NCBI GenBank assembly: GCA_947594855.1
Contig: CANQEL010000016.1
Location: 1 to 54,997 of the forward strand
Reading direction: 5' to 3'
Length of the DNA: 54,997 bases
Source of the DNA: an uncultured Lachnospiraceae bacterium
GTDB taxonomy: Bacteria; Bacillota; Clostridia; Lachnospirales; Lachnospiraceae
Positions 9,201 through 15,853 of the stretch are shown in pieces (the first letter of the stretch is position 1; the number at the start of each line of letters is the position of its first letter). The position numbers were made by a program, and so were the translations under genes. The notes beneath the pieces are model-generated. The model saw nothing but the letters and a program-made list of their open reading frames with translations. It did not search any database and was not told the origin of the DNA.

Positions 9201-10068
9201 AATCAACCAATGCCAAATTCGAATTAGTATTATTAGCATAACCAAATCTTCTATTATTTTTTAATTCCTTATATTGTTCAATATATATCCCGGCATTACC
9301 ATTATCAAACAATAAATCGTAATGATTTAATTTTTCACTGTCTTCATTACTTATATTATTTGAATTTGCCGTCTTAGGAGTATTAACATATATATCTTGA
9401 ATTGTATAGTCAGTATTAATATTATTATGCAAAGTAATAATAGGAAAGCAATCGTTATTTTTTGGTATAGATTTAAAATCCAATGCTTTTACAATATTAC
9501 AATCATTATCTGTTGCAGCCTTTTCAACACCATATATGATGCCACGATTATCATGTTGTATTAAAACTCTTAAACGTGAAGATGCCTCTTTATATAAATC
9601 CGTATCTGTTTTAACATTATTATATACGTTTGTAGCAAAAGGATATTCATGGCCTGATCTAGGTACTAAAAAAATACTAAATCTTTTTTCCTTAATTAGA
9701 CTCTTACTATATGTAATTAATAATGAAAGATAGTGTAAATTTGTCAAATATTCATTCATATTACTATTATTATAATTTATTCTTATATGAAAATGTATAT
9801 CAGTTAAAATATCAACATTATATTTCCATATATTTTCTGGAATAATTTTAACAGATGAATTCATATTTTTCCCATCTATAGGTTCTTCCAATTTTACGGG
9901 AACTATTTTATTATTCTTATATTCTTTTATGGAAACTCTTAATTCAGAATATTTTATTACTTTAAAATAATCATAATTGGTTGAGTAATTATTTATCAGA
10001 AATATACATTTTGCATAGTCATAATAAATATTATCTATATCAATAAATAATACATTTTTTCTTGCCAT
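3250..10068 (-). CDS. Giant GHKL-ATPase / phosphoribosyltransferase-like protein of a putative defence system
   Basis: 2272 residues, soluble, no membrane segments. Visible parts: an N-terminal receiver-like start (NVLFIDID; VDILTDIHF with Asp90); a GHKL-type ATPase at about 345-550 with N-box VQNALQYSS (Asn369), IISDYS in place of DxG, G2-like HIGLAL (Gly488) and terminal PGTEFNISLPL (Pro539); a VPISSTLTTFSKMW segment at 953; a CPLCYPKC cysteine motif (1058, 1061, 1065); a phosphoribosyltransferase-type signature FADDTVITGTT at 1246-1256; a second CxxC at 1324/1327; then about 900 mostly helical residues. The C-terminus (YRICFDALRFS onward) may be a second, degenerate kinase-like fold. ATG follows AGGAGAACACG. 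Probably senses a threat and signals to the next two genes (inference). No named family is claimed. Confidence 0.7.
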   Translation of the reverse strand: MARKNVLFIDIDNIYYDYAKCIFLINNYSTNYDYFKVIKYSELRVSIKEYKNNKIVPVKLEEPIDGKNMNSSVKIIPENIWKYNVDILTDIHFHIRINYNNSNMNEYLTNLHYLSLLITYSKSLIKEKRFSIFLVPRSGHEYPFATNVYNNVKTDTDLYKEASSRLRVLIQHDNRGIIYGVEKAATDNDCNIVKALDFKSIPKNNDCFPIITLHNNINTDYTIQDIYVNTPKTANSNNISNEDSEKLNHYDLLFDNGNAGIYIEQYKELKNNRRFGYANNTNSNLALVDFLFESAFICLKDKLEHIKEEWKKYCDVFLDCFAEKSIFSFIVFSFIIDFENNKLEILQLIKKTAKTADEICNAVSQIVQNALQYSSAKECSVTFLRQDDSVESEKILKIIISDYSTKTILDSFYETLDIENKILNAVTKLELFNINFDNYKKEICKANSELALIGIELRNFFNSFDIDNNDLIQTWYNFRQTDSSAHIGLALFSHIMKKNDAQFSVNSNSTFDFEKNNFYCNYNIDSTILDKKDNSPNIPGTEFNISLPLKVFNPKSDFNMAQLNFNKNYYDNYETYAAFIDSSIVPILYKYDEQRFNEIVNSVLMKLGNNISVKFVRQLVWTNFWFKIFTCYISNKCSDKIYKIDFNKMLFIKEHCTNQEYEIIIKGFISAIGYFSNMNYSCNINLAIINVPDTFINCFEDVTVSLSLKKFPENLQLFVACSNETKEIGEEYFKQIHMFGNSYGLAVKNSYILSIEHGTQCYGSDIYEMINNLFMPFSKYVINSQNKFLLVPFALFLQSNNNIYPNMYFEKISKIAEKSITEMKGYKFENTHIRVGNKVHMNKFYEMSFLFYRTTIANSVAFEILRNIKNSGIDLKNDNILFYGYASYSQAILMSITMILDYYRKANDSVAKVTYAVYQYNLQSEANANNIQIYYKGYEDFRKLRDIKVVQIVPISSTLTTFSKMWVKFENEFNSIKNIHKLVHNHTVMLVRDDICKKTVENNIIEKYNGLPVTNIEDKYYKSFNKGYIETYFDELGKSNKIYYIIIGNTYWNWPEKCPLCYPKCVTDEIPLIETDPTSTVPAQQIFNKKLVSPIYECKEDIVENNKRISLLKGVVYYGHIKRGKNHYQYYINTQYYFAKASEEIKKWLKKLSEKDNNLSDNSFLPYINVIFSPEHNTNVGFSQFVNAFYFNGTAEIISVNEDKEFRSNFICEHSALKNTIYKLFKDFYSLYHITNSSFRPVRFYFADDTVITGTTVHKASNLLQSLIPKEYLELYTTAVFEKCFFLIDRISDSSKASYVIPTDYFYSFCHIDVSNIRVQGDSCIGCKILADSKYLMERSATRQAVNYWNNKIINYMPKSFEEILVEEECKDDYYYRLVLSHIVKNLFEQNMKQEEEVYSDMIFELFNYFTESKIENNNYKYIRILSDGLIDKSEDKGIIISNLIKVITRPFIIYNHNIKTVILKFIILLSESIIDSESDSSIKTLDSKYLYVLNNIKKLYADPIKELNFLKDCLYEATVDMNSTYLIRKSTITKTFCYFNRLADKFGKPSEYEKYSKEFWLTYSVFVQKVIDRSSDEIRSLWLEHLLVTGEENTEQVKMIKYLECDDFFYNRIKSAASIKEGKDVKDCHAFKTFCNEVFLSNNHLVMDALKQLCSKSRNEENFYVGENKYFKERLDSFKNIDRLCFCENEDDFNNEEYYEKSLKEDVIEEEKILYKSFETINLYNNESYKNKGVLAHKKQGRDLIKDRYETLLSNIKKMVIKKYGLDKDGIRLALLTRSDMNDQSKIFHRDLDIITHTISLDKNSDLTKAKYIIKERIMIALNNNLFKDTGYFIKNALGICEKTYKMHQSILDWNNIMNTDRNSIQTSHRIPYFILCFDNSDIELRANTETKKIVPVYLYVSMVIKNEKKRKMLPWLIMRDILSYRNKIMKHLAEDFTSDVMQKYAHTIDTEAILEHEKVISHTPMREDKEILKILGNNGNFDKNNNCGRPNNETMLKWVLARDYCNTMVARLYNRVFRNINKTFDEIIDDSKMIENRDVMKLYVPQNSSDGNSFPVNSIMDILPNDNESDYIYMLFKDIIYFNILNKDNLYKSSIITKKDKMGMEYTYNLDYTKNIIYRICFDALRFSVGAGAGINNFLKRIECHYEFKKKSLRKLKYEQEIVEFLLRPYIGKHSCEIIFDIENSEGTRFDWFVIKNKLHTVTNITTEEIIAKLKDPLDFKDGHMSLLTEKEYFAKFLDKDDEEILNNNMFRFENDYFITRLPIIKKESK

Positions 10069-10124
10069 CGTGTTCTCCTAATTAATAAATATTTTAATCG
10101 TATAGTAATTTACAAATTATCATT

Positions 10125-10153
10125 ATAATATCATATATTATATATAATTTCAA
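10125..10153 (-). promoter_or_regulatory. Promoter of the three-gene operon
   Basis: On the minus strand TTGAAA (10153-10148) and TATTAT (10130-10125) are separated by 17 nt, about 60 nt before the ATG at 10068. The stretch 10069-10202 has no other recognisable content. Confidence 0.5.
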
Positions 10154-10202
10154 TATATTTTAATCAAAAATATAATTTAATTATGTAGGATTATAATGCA
10201 TA

Positions 10203-11227
10203 TGTTACAACTGAACAATTAAAAAGCAGAGATACTGCCTTTGTGTTATAGTTTAATCACCACAAAAAACAAAACGTAAAGGAGTTCTCTGCCATGAATA
10301 CTATAACACAAGATATGAAGTATCGTTTATCATTAATAAAATATGCTGAAAAGTATGGTGTTACCAAAGATGCTATCAAATACAAAACTAACAGGCAGTA
10401 CATTTACCGTTGGAAACACGGCTATGATGGCACTTTGGAATCTCTGCGCAATAAATCCCACAGACCCCATTATCATCCACAGCATACACCTGAAGAAATC
10501 AAACTCATTTCAGATATACACAGGCACAATTGCAATGCCGATCTTGTCATCTTCTGGGTAAAGCTTAAACAGCGGAGGTATTCACGCTCAATCTCCGGAC
10601 TTTACCGCTTTCTTAAAAAACGTGGGCTTATGGCAGTCAAACCGCCAAATCCCAAATATGTCCCGAAGCCTTATCGCAGATGGATCATCACGTCTAGCGC
10701 ATCCAGATTGATGTTAAATTCGTTCCCTCCGTCTGTTTAGTGGGCAATGCCAAAGGCAGCGTTTCTATCAGTATACCACAATTGATGAGTATTTCCGCTG
10801 GCGCTTTGTGGAAGCATTTTGGGAACACAGTTCCTACTCCTCCATGATATTTCTGTAACATATGGTCAAGGCATTTCCATCCCCGGTCGAATGTGCGCAG
10901 ACAGATAACGGGCAGGAATTCACAAAGCGTTTCAGTTCCAATGGCGGCAGTGACAAACCAACTATTTTTCAGATACGGTTACAGCAGTTGAGAATACGTC
11001 ATAAGCTGATTAGGCCATTTACGCCGCGCCACAAATGGAAAAGTTGAGAAAAGCCATAGAAAGGACAATGAACGGTCCTATGCCATTCATACCTTCTATT
11101 CCTTTGACGATTTCAGCAAACAGTTAAAAATATATAATCGCAGGGATTATAATAACCCTCCAATGTGTCCTCTTGGCTAGGAAACACCCAGGCAGGTACT
11201 AATGGATTATTCAGGGTCAGTGTAACA
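10203..11227 (+). mobile_element. Decayed IS481-type insertion sequence
   Basis: The remains of an integrase-type transposase are bracketed by short imperfect inverted ends, TGTTACAACTGA at 10203-10214 and TCAGTGTAACA at 11217-11227. AATGC occurs close outside both ends (10195-10199 and 11228-11232), but three extra bases sit between it and the left end, so a target duplication is only suggested. The copy cannot transpose by itself. Confidence 0.55.
10294..11225 (+). pseudogene. IS481-family transposase, broken by frameshifts and stops
   Basis: The first 128 codons are intact: two helix-turn-helix stretches (YGVTKDAIKYKTNRQYIYRW; EEIKLISDIHRHN). The DDE core then has to be read across frames: a segment QIDVKFVPSV after an in-frame TAG, TTIDEYFRWRFVEAFWEHSS in the next frame, a TAA, then AQTDNGQEFTKR, and after another shift NGKVEKSHRKDNERSY, interrupted once more by TAG before the terminal TAA at 11223-11225. 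First and second catalytic Asp and the final Glu can all be placed. Start ATG follows AAAGGAGTTCTCTGCC. It is a neutral relic beside the restriction-modification genes. Confidence 0.8.
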
Positions 11228-11432
11228 AATGCTTGACAAACCCACATTCCGCTGAATCCAATTTAATTTTTTCATCGTCTCCCGAAAATCATCAAAAAAT
11301 ACACAGAAATGGTCGTTAAGATTGATTCCCTTATATTTAAGCTCTGCGCATAATGATACTCTTCTTATATGAATTGCACTTTTCATCTTTATCCATAAGA
11401 TAATCATATTTTACGCCCGAATAATATGACAT
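11207..11432 (-). pseudogene. Possible gene remnant next to the insertion sequence
   Basis: On the minus strand an ATG at 11432 opens MSYYSGVKYDYLMDKDEK...MRRA and hits TAA. Another frame overlapping it continues with natural-looking sequence (AELKYKGINLNDHFCVFFDD, then KKLNWIQRNVGL) and runs into the end of the insertion sequence. This could be one gene with a frameshift, cut by the IS. No family is recognised. The rest of 11226-11581 carries only the C-box region. Confidence 0.25.
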
Positions 11433-11515
11433 ATACCTAAACTGCTTTGCAATTAACTAAAAAGAACATACATAAAGGCTTTCTCGTATACACAGGAAAA
11501 AATTTTTTACTACTT

Positions 11516-11561
11516 ATGTGACTTATAGTCCGTTGACTTATAAACAACAAAAAAGTAATGT
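11516..11561 (+). promoter_or_regulatory. C-box operator overlapping the controller-gene promoter
   Basis: ATGTGACTTATAGTCCGT (11516-11533) followed by TGACTTATAAACAACA is very close to the paired operator known for C proteins of the Esp1396I/AhdI type (half-site GACTTATAGTC). The second half-site supplies the -35 TTGACT (11533-11538), with a possible -10 TAATGT 17 nt on (11556-11561). A C dimer on the left half could activate, and on the right half repress, as in those systems. Confidence 0.65.
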
Positions 11562-11581
11562 GTAAATAAGGAGGACTCCAA

Positions 11582-11779
11582 ATGATTACACATGAAATTG
11601 GAAATAAAATTAGATACTTTAGAAAACAAAAAGGACTATCGCAAGAAAAATTAGCGCTCTTAGCTGGTTTGGACAGAACATATTTAGCAGGGGTTGAATC
11701 GGGCAAAAGAAATGTCACTATAATTAGTCTGGAAAAAATAGCAAATGCTTTAGAGACGCCATTAAAAGAATTATTTTAA
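11582..11779 (+). CDS. Controller (C) protein, XRE-type helix-turn-helix regulator
   Basis: 65 residues, the usual size of a restriction-modification controller. A single HTH fills it: GLSQEKLALLAGLDRTYLAGVESGKRN at residues 18-44, followed by SLEKIANALETPLKELF. C proteins bind their own promoter as dimers and delay expression of the nuclease until methylation is established. RBS is AAGGAGGACTCCAA before the ATG. C-boxes upstream of this gene and again upstream of the nuclease gene fit that role. Only 49 nt separate it from the nuclease gene. Confidence 0.85.
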   Translation: MITHEIGNKIRYFRKQKGLSQEKLALLAGLDRTYLAGVESGKRNVTIISLEKIANALETPLKELF

Positions 11780-11785
11780 CAAATG

Positions 11786-11814
11786 TTGACTATAAGTAAC
11801 AAATAATGTACAAT
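11786..11814 (+). promoter_or_regulatory. Promoter with an embedded C-box half-site before the nuclease gene
   Basis: TTGACT (11786-11791), 17-nt spacer and TACAAT (11809-11814). GACTATAAGT at 11788-11797 is the exact complement of the half-site ACTTATAGTC found upstream of the C gene. The start point would be near 11821, giving a very short leader before the ATG at 11829. Confidence 0.55.
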
Positions 11815-11828
11815 TAGGAGGAAACAAT

Positions 11829-12686
11829 ATGCCAATTAAAATAGGAAGATATCCGATTGAAGTTTTTGGACATGTATATACAGATATGGGAGAGGAAGCT
11901 GTATATGATAGAAATTGTCAACATTGCCCTTATTTAGGAAGAGAATGTACAAAACCAAGAAAAAGTGAGCCGCATATAAAAGTCGGAATATGTACATTAG
12001 GATATAGGGGTTCTTTTTTAGACCATTATGAGCCAGTGATAATCTGTCCCTATAGATTTCTGGATGAAGTAGTTTACCAATCAATACATGATAGATTTTT
12101 TCCTGATTGGGAAAATACAAGATGGGTTAAAGAAGTTAATATGGGTGTAAGCGGTAATGTTGATTATGTTGCTGTAAAAACTGATGAAAAAGGAACCACT
12201 GTTGATGATTTCTTTTGTATTGAGTTTCAAGCTAATGGAACAACAGGTTCTCCATATCCATATGTAAAAGATTTATTGCGTGTTGGACATTATGAAGGAA
12301 ATTATACATACGGAATGAATTGGGCAAATGAATTTATGAAAACTATGATGCAGCAAGTATATAAAAAGGGACAGGTTGTATCACAATGGAATCGGAAAAT
12401 AGTTTTTGTAATTCAGGATGTTGCTCTGCAGTATCTTGAAAGTGCTGTAGATACGTCAGACCTTAGAGCTGATATGAATGATGTTGTACATTTTATGACA
12501 TATTCTTTAAGATGGAATGAAAAAGATAACAAGTTTGATATGTATCATGACAGATGGGTAAGTACTGATTTGGAAGGCGTCAATAGAATTCTGGCAGGTG
12601 CTAATTCATCCGATTATTTAACTGAAGAAAAGTTCCTTAGAAATACAATAAGAAAAGGAAAAGAGGATGGTGTATTAAGTGATTAA
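11829..12686 (+). CDS. NotI-family type II restriction endonuclease
   Basis: 285 residues. The start aligns with the NotI family by eye: IEVFGHVY, then CPYL (Cys33), ECTK (Cys40), GICTL (Cys55) and IICPYRFLDE (Cys73). These match the order of the four cysteines that bind iron in NotI (TCPFL, SCVKAE, GVCVV, LVCPNRALD). The nuclease core follows as NVDYVAV (Asp112) and FCIEFQANG (Glu132, Gln134), the E-x-Q variant of PD-(D/E)xK that NotI also has. It cuts unmethylated DNA at an unknown site. The gene follows the controller gene and its stop overlaps the methyltransferase start by 8 nt. RBS TTAGGAGGAAACAAT. Confidence 0.8.
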   Translation: MPIKIGRYPIEVFGHVYTDMGEEAVYDRNCQHCPYLGRECTKPRKSEPHIKVGICTLGYRGSFLDHYEPVIICPYRFLDEVVYQSIHDRFFPDWENTRWVKEVNMGVSGNVDYVAVKTDEKGTTVDDFFCIEFQANGTTGSPYPYVKDLLRVGHYEGNYTYGMNWANEFMKTMMQQVYKKGQVVSQWNRKIVFVIQDVALQYLESAVDTSDLRADMNDVVHFMTYSLRWNEKDNKFDMYHDRWVSTDLEGVNRILAGANSSDYLTEEKFLRNTIRKGKEDGVLSD

Positions 12687-13728
12687 AAACGTATTAGACG
12701 GAAAAGATGAATACTGTTTTGAAATAGGTGATAATGTTGAAGTGCTTAAAACATTACCAGATAATTCAATTGATTGCATAATAACGTCTCCGCCATATTG
12801 GAAACAGAGAATTTACGAAGATTATGACGGAGAATTAGAGAATATTATTGGTTCAGAGGACACTCCTGAACAATATGTTGAAAATTTGATGAAAGTTATA
12901 AGAGAGTTAAAAAGAGTATTAAAGGATGAAGGGACTTTCTGGTTAAATATCGGTGATAAATTTATTAATAAATGTCTTATGGGAATGCCCTGGCGAGTAG
13001 CATTACAAATGCAACAAGAAGGTTGGATTCTTAGAAGTGATATTATTTGGGACCAAATGAAAGGCACTCAAAGTTGCAGGGATAGAATGAGAGATATATA
13101 TGAACATGTATTTCAGTTTGTGAAAAAGCCAAAATACTATTTTGATGCTGACGCAATAAGGATTATTCCTGAAAAAGATGCATACGAGAAGGATGGACAT
13201 ATAATTTCAGCTACGGGAGTATCAGGAAAGAAGTACTTTAAACAAATAGAAATATCCAAAGTTTTGTCTGAGGAAGAAAAGGCAAACGCACTAAACGCAT
13301 TAAATGAAACATTAGAAGAAATGTCCAAAGGTGAAGTGGTGGATTTTCGCATGACTATTCGAGGTGAACAGAGAACATATCATGGCGAAAGCCAAAAATT
13401 AAGTGGGCGGGCAAAAGAATTAAATGAAAAAGGTTATTTTATTATCAAAATGAGAAAAAAAGGGTTTCTTCCGTCTGATATATGGAGAATTGTACCAGAA
13501 GATACATGGAGAAAAGATGCACATTGCGCTGTTTTTCCTGAGGAATTGCTGAAAAATCCAATTTTATCTACATGCCCTATTGGAGGAATTGTACTTGACC
13601 CATTTTCAGGTACAGGAAGTACAATTCATGCAGCTGTTTCCCTAAAACGAAAAGGAATTGGAATTGATTTAAGCACTCAATATACCGAAATTGCTAAGAA
13701 AAGATTGAATCCGAACCAAAGAACATAA
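12679..13728 (+). CDS. Beta-class DNA methyltransferase (probably N4-cytosine) of the R-M system
   Basis: 349 residues, GTG start inside the end of the nuclease gene (GTGATTAAA overlapping AGTGATTAA). Catalytic motif IV ITSPPYW sits near the N-terminus (Ser37-Tyr40) and the AdoMet-binding motif I LDPFSGTGST near the C-terminus (307-315): the beta-class order IV - target recognition - I. SPPY is typical of N4-cytosine enzymes, but N6-adenine cannot be excluded. It protects host DNA from the neighbouring nuclease. The last six residues (NPNQRT) and the stop lie in DNA that is a copy of the 3' end of the ATPase gene at 17116, read antisense, so the original C-terminus may have been different. 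Confidence 0.85.
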   Translation: MIKNVLDGKDEYCFEIGDNVEVLKTLPDNSIDCIITSPPYWKQRIYEDYDGELENIIGSEDTPEQYVENLMKVIRELKRVLKDEGTFWLNIGDKFINKCLMGMPWRVALQMQQEGWILRSDIIWDQMKGTQSCRDRMRDIYEHVFQFVKKPKYYFDADAIRIIPEKDAYEKDGHIISATGVSGKKYFKQIEISKVLSEEEKANALNALNETLEEMSKGEVVDFRMTIRGEQRTYHGESQKLSGRAKELNEKGYFIIKMRKKGFLPSDIWRIVPEDTWRKDAHCAVFPEELLKNPILSTCPIGGIVLDPFSGTGSTIHAAVSLKRKGIGIDLSTQYTEIAKKRLNPNQRT

Positions 13729-13765
13729 TATAGTAAATCAGATTATAAATTATTTTTCTCTTTTG
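13705..13765. repeat. 61-bp direct repeat, copy 1 (relic of an ATPase gene 3' end)
   Basis: 57 of 61 positions match 17139-17199 in the same orientation. Read on the minus strand it encodes RKIIYNLIYYIMFFGSDS, nearly the C-terminus of the AAA/DUF4143 ATPase (KIIYIPIYYIMFFGSDS). Weaker similarity continues to about 13780 after a 16-nt deletion. The stretch 13729-13809 holds no other feature. Confidence 0.85.
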
Positions 13766-13809
13766 TTATAAACAATAAACCAGCCGCGATTATACAAGGT
13801 AAACTGATA

Positions 13810-15840
13810 TCAACGCCATTTACCATATGTAATGGCTATTGACGCACCCGCGCACACAGCGCATACAACGGCAGCTGGCAAAATCCATGCCATGCCCAGA
13901 TTATATATCGTATACTCAGATACTCCTGATAAAAGACCGGCAGGAAGCAAAGGAAGCGATGCAAGATATGCCCTGTCCTGCCTTACATTAAACACCGAGA
14001 TACACATGCTTATACATGCCGCCGCAAACAATACAAGCGTCCTTACAGCATACCATATTCCCAAAAACGCACCTATACTGATATCAAATGGAAAACTTTC
14101 AAGAAGCTTTATGTTCTGAACAGGGGCGGCAAGCCCCTTAAGACTGTAATTCAGCATAATCTCATATAATTCAGCAGCATATATAATTGTCGAGACTGCA
14201 AAAGTACACAATACCACATATATCAATTTCCGTACAAATATCTTTCCCCTGCCTTTTTTTGTACAGCGAATGATATTTTCAGCCTCAGACTGCCTTTCCG
14301 CCGAATACACCGGAACAATAAGAAGTATCAGGGCCAGTACGCCCAATATGCCGCCTGTTAGTCTTTTAAGCATATTATTTTTACCGATAATCCATTCAAA
14401 ACCGCGCTCATCAATAAACCAGCCTGATATTCCCCTCTCTGCAAGTCTGTCCTTACGTTCTATCTGACTGTGCAATTCATCAAGCATCTTATTTTCCGAT
14501 TCAAGTGATATCATATATTTTTCTTCGGATTCTTTTACCTCACGCTCCATATTTTCATAAAGCCTGAGCATATCATCATTTATTTCGCATGTATGCTCCG
14601 CATAAAAATCACTTAAAAGCTCCCTTCCCGGGCTCATGAATATCTCGCCGGTATTAACTGCCGATACCATTATATAAGCAAATACCATAAAGACAATTAT
14701 TCCCTTACACTGTATAAGGCACTTGTAAAGTTCATAACTCATTCCGTTAAAAGCACACAACACTCTACGCAAACGGTCAAAAAATCTTTCAGATATTTTC
14801 TCGAATCTTCCGGGAACATAAACAGGTCTTGTAAATACGCCGGCAACAATTACCCATACCGCAAAAAGGAACACAAGCGCCACAGCAAGCCACGTAAAAT
14901 ATTCCCTTAAATTAAACAACATGCCGAAAGCAGCAAAATTCCGGTATTCCGTAAATATCTGCCTTGGGCATGCTATAAAAAACATATTGGTATATTTGAA
15001 TATGCAAAACGGATTCTGTGGTGACAGAACATTATATATATAAAATTCAAATCCGTATACAGCAACACATGTTATCATGCCTGTATTCCGGTTATGTATA
15101 GTTTCAAGTATACACCACACAAATGCCCCACTTATAAAAAGAGCCGCCGAATATACAAATATGTAATATATAACAAATTCATATACTTTAACGGTCATTA
15201 CAAAATCCTGAAGGGCTGTCGCCGACTGCGCCGCAGCTCTCAGTATATCCTCTCCCCCATAGTCAATAAAGCTTACTGTAAGCGTTTCGGCAATAAGCAG
15301 AAATCCGGTAAAGAATGATACAGCCATAAGTATGACTAGCCGTTTCATCGTCAGTATAAGCCTTCCGTTCCTGCAGCTGTACACAAGCTGCCACAATCCT
15401 TTTTTTCTCTCGTCAAAAAACGAAAGCACGGTAAACATTACTATAATGAATCCTATAATATACAGTTCGTCATATTCAAGGAACGCAGTAACAGCCCTGT
15501 CATTAATATTATCAATGTGAACCTGCGAGAGCTTCTCAAAATCCTTTTGTGTCTTTATGATGTTTTTATAAGCAAAGGAATCCTCATTGGCAAAAATACT
15601 TATACCGAGCATAGATTCCTTCTGTTCTTTTATAATGTCATGCCTTTCATAGAATTCACGGATTTTATCTTCTCTTTCCTGTTCCCACACAGCAAGAATA
15701 CCGTCATGATATTCAGGGTTGTTAAGCATCATTACCGTATCGAGCTGAAAATATTGAAACAGCAATATATTGATAACAAACAGGGCAATTACCATAAATG
15801 CATATTTTTTTCTTCCGACGATTCTTTTTACCTCACCCAT
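13810..15840 (-). CDS. Large polytopic membrane protein, ABC-2-type permease-like
   Basis: 676 residues with about 11-12 membrane segments in two halves: one N-terminal (AFMVIALFVINILLF, 14-32), about six between 120 and 345, then a long soluble acidic stretch (about 410-490, coiled), and five more to the end. An N-terminal helix, an extracytoplasmic loop and then a bundle is the layout of ABC-2-like permeases used for lantibiotic immunity or export, but no ATPase gene is adjacent. It lies 13 nt behind the lipoprotein gene, probably in one transcript. GC is higher than in the R-M genes next to it. Function unproven. Confidence 0.55.
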   Translation of the reverse strand: MGEVKRIVGRKKYAFMVIALFVINILLFQYFQLDTVMMLNNPEYHDGILAVWEQEREDKIREFYERHDIIKEQKESMLGISIFANEDSFAYKNIIKTQKDFEKLSQVHIDNINDRAVTAFLEYDELYIIGFIIVMFTVLSFFDERKKGLWQLVYSCRNGRLILTMKRLVILMAVSFFTGFLLIAETLTVSFIDYGGEDILRAAAQSATALQDFVMTVKVYEFVIYYIFVYSAALFISGAFVWCILETIHNRNTGMITCVAVYGFEFYIYNVLSPQNPFCIFKYTNMFFIACPRQIFTEYRNFAAFGMLFNLREYFTWLAVALVFLFAVWVIVAGVFTRPVYVPGRFEKISERFFDRLRRVLCAFNGMSYELYKCLIQCKGIIVFMVFAYIMVSAVNTGEIFMSPGRELLSDFYAEHTCEINDDMLRLYENMEREVKESEEKYMISLESENKMLDELHSQIERKDRLAERGISGWFIDERGFEWIIGKNNMLKRLTGGILGVLALILLIVPVYSAERQSEAENIIRCTKKGRGKIFVRKLIYVVLCTFAVSTIIYAAELYEIMLNYSLKGLAAPVQNIKLLESFPFDISIGAFLGIWYAVRTLVLFAAACISMCISVFNVRQDRAYLASLPLLPAGLLSGVSEYTIYNLGMAWILPAAVVCAVCAGASIAITYGKWR

Positions 15841-15853
15841 GGCTATATATGGC

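Noticed and set aside
10195-11232. AATGC as a clean target-site duplication of the IS
   Set aside because: It sits directly against the right end but three bases away from the left end, so it does not fit a simple duplication.
11437-11718. Minus-strand frame opposite the C-protein gene
   Set aside because: Lies antisense to a clear HTH gene and its operator; no ribosome-binding site; shadow.
13832-14119. Plus-strand frame inside the permease gene
   Set aside because: Complement of membrane-segment codons; no start signals.
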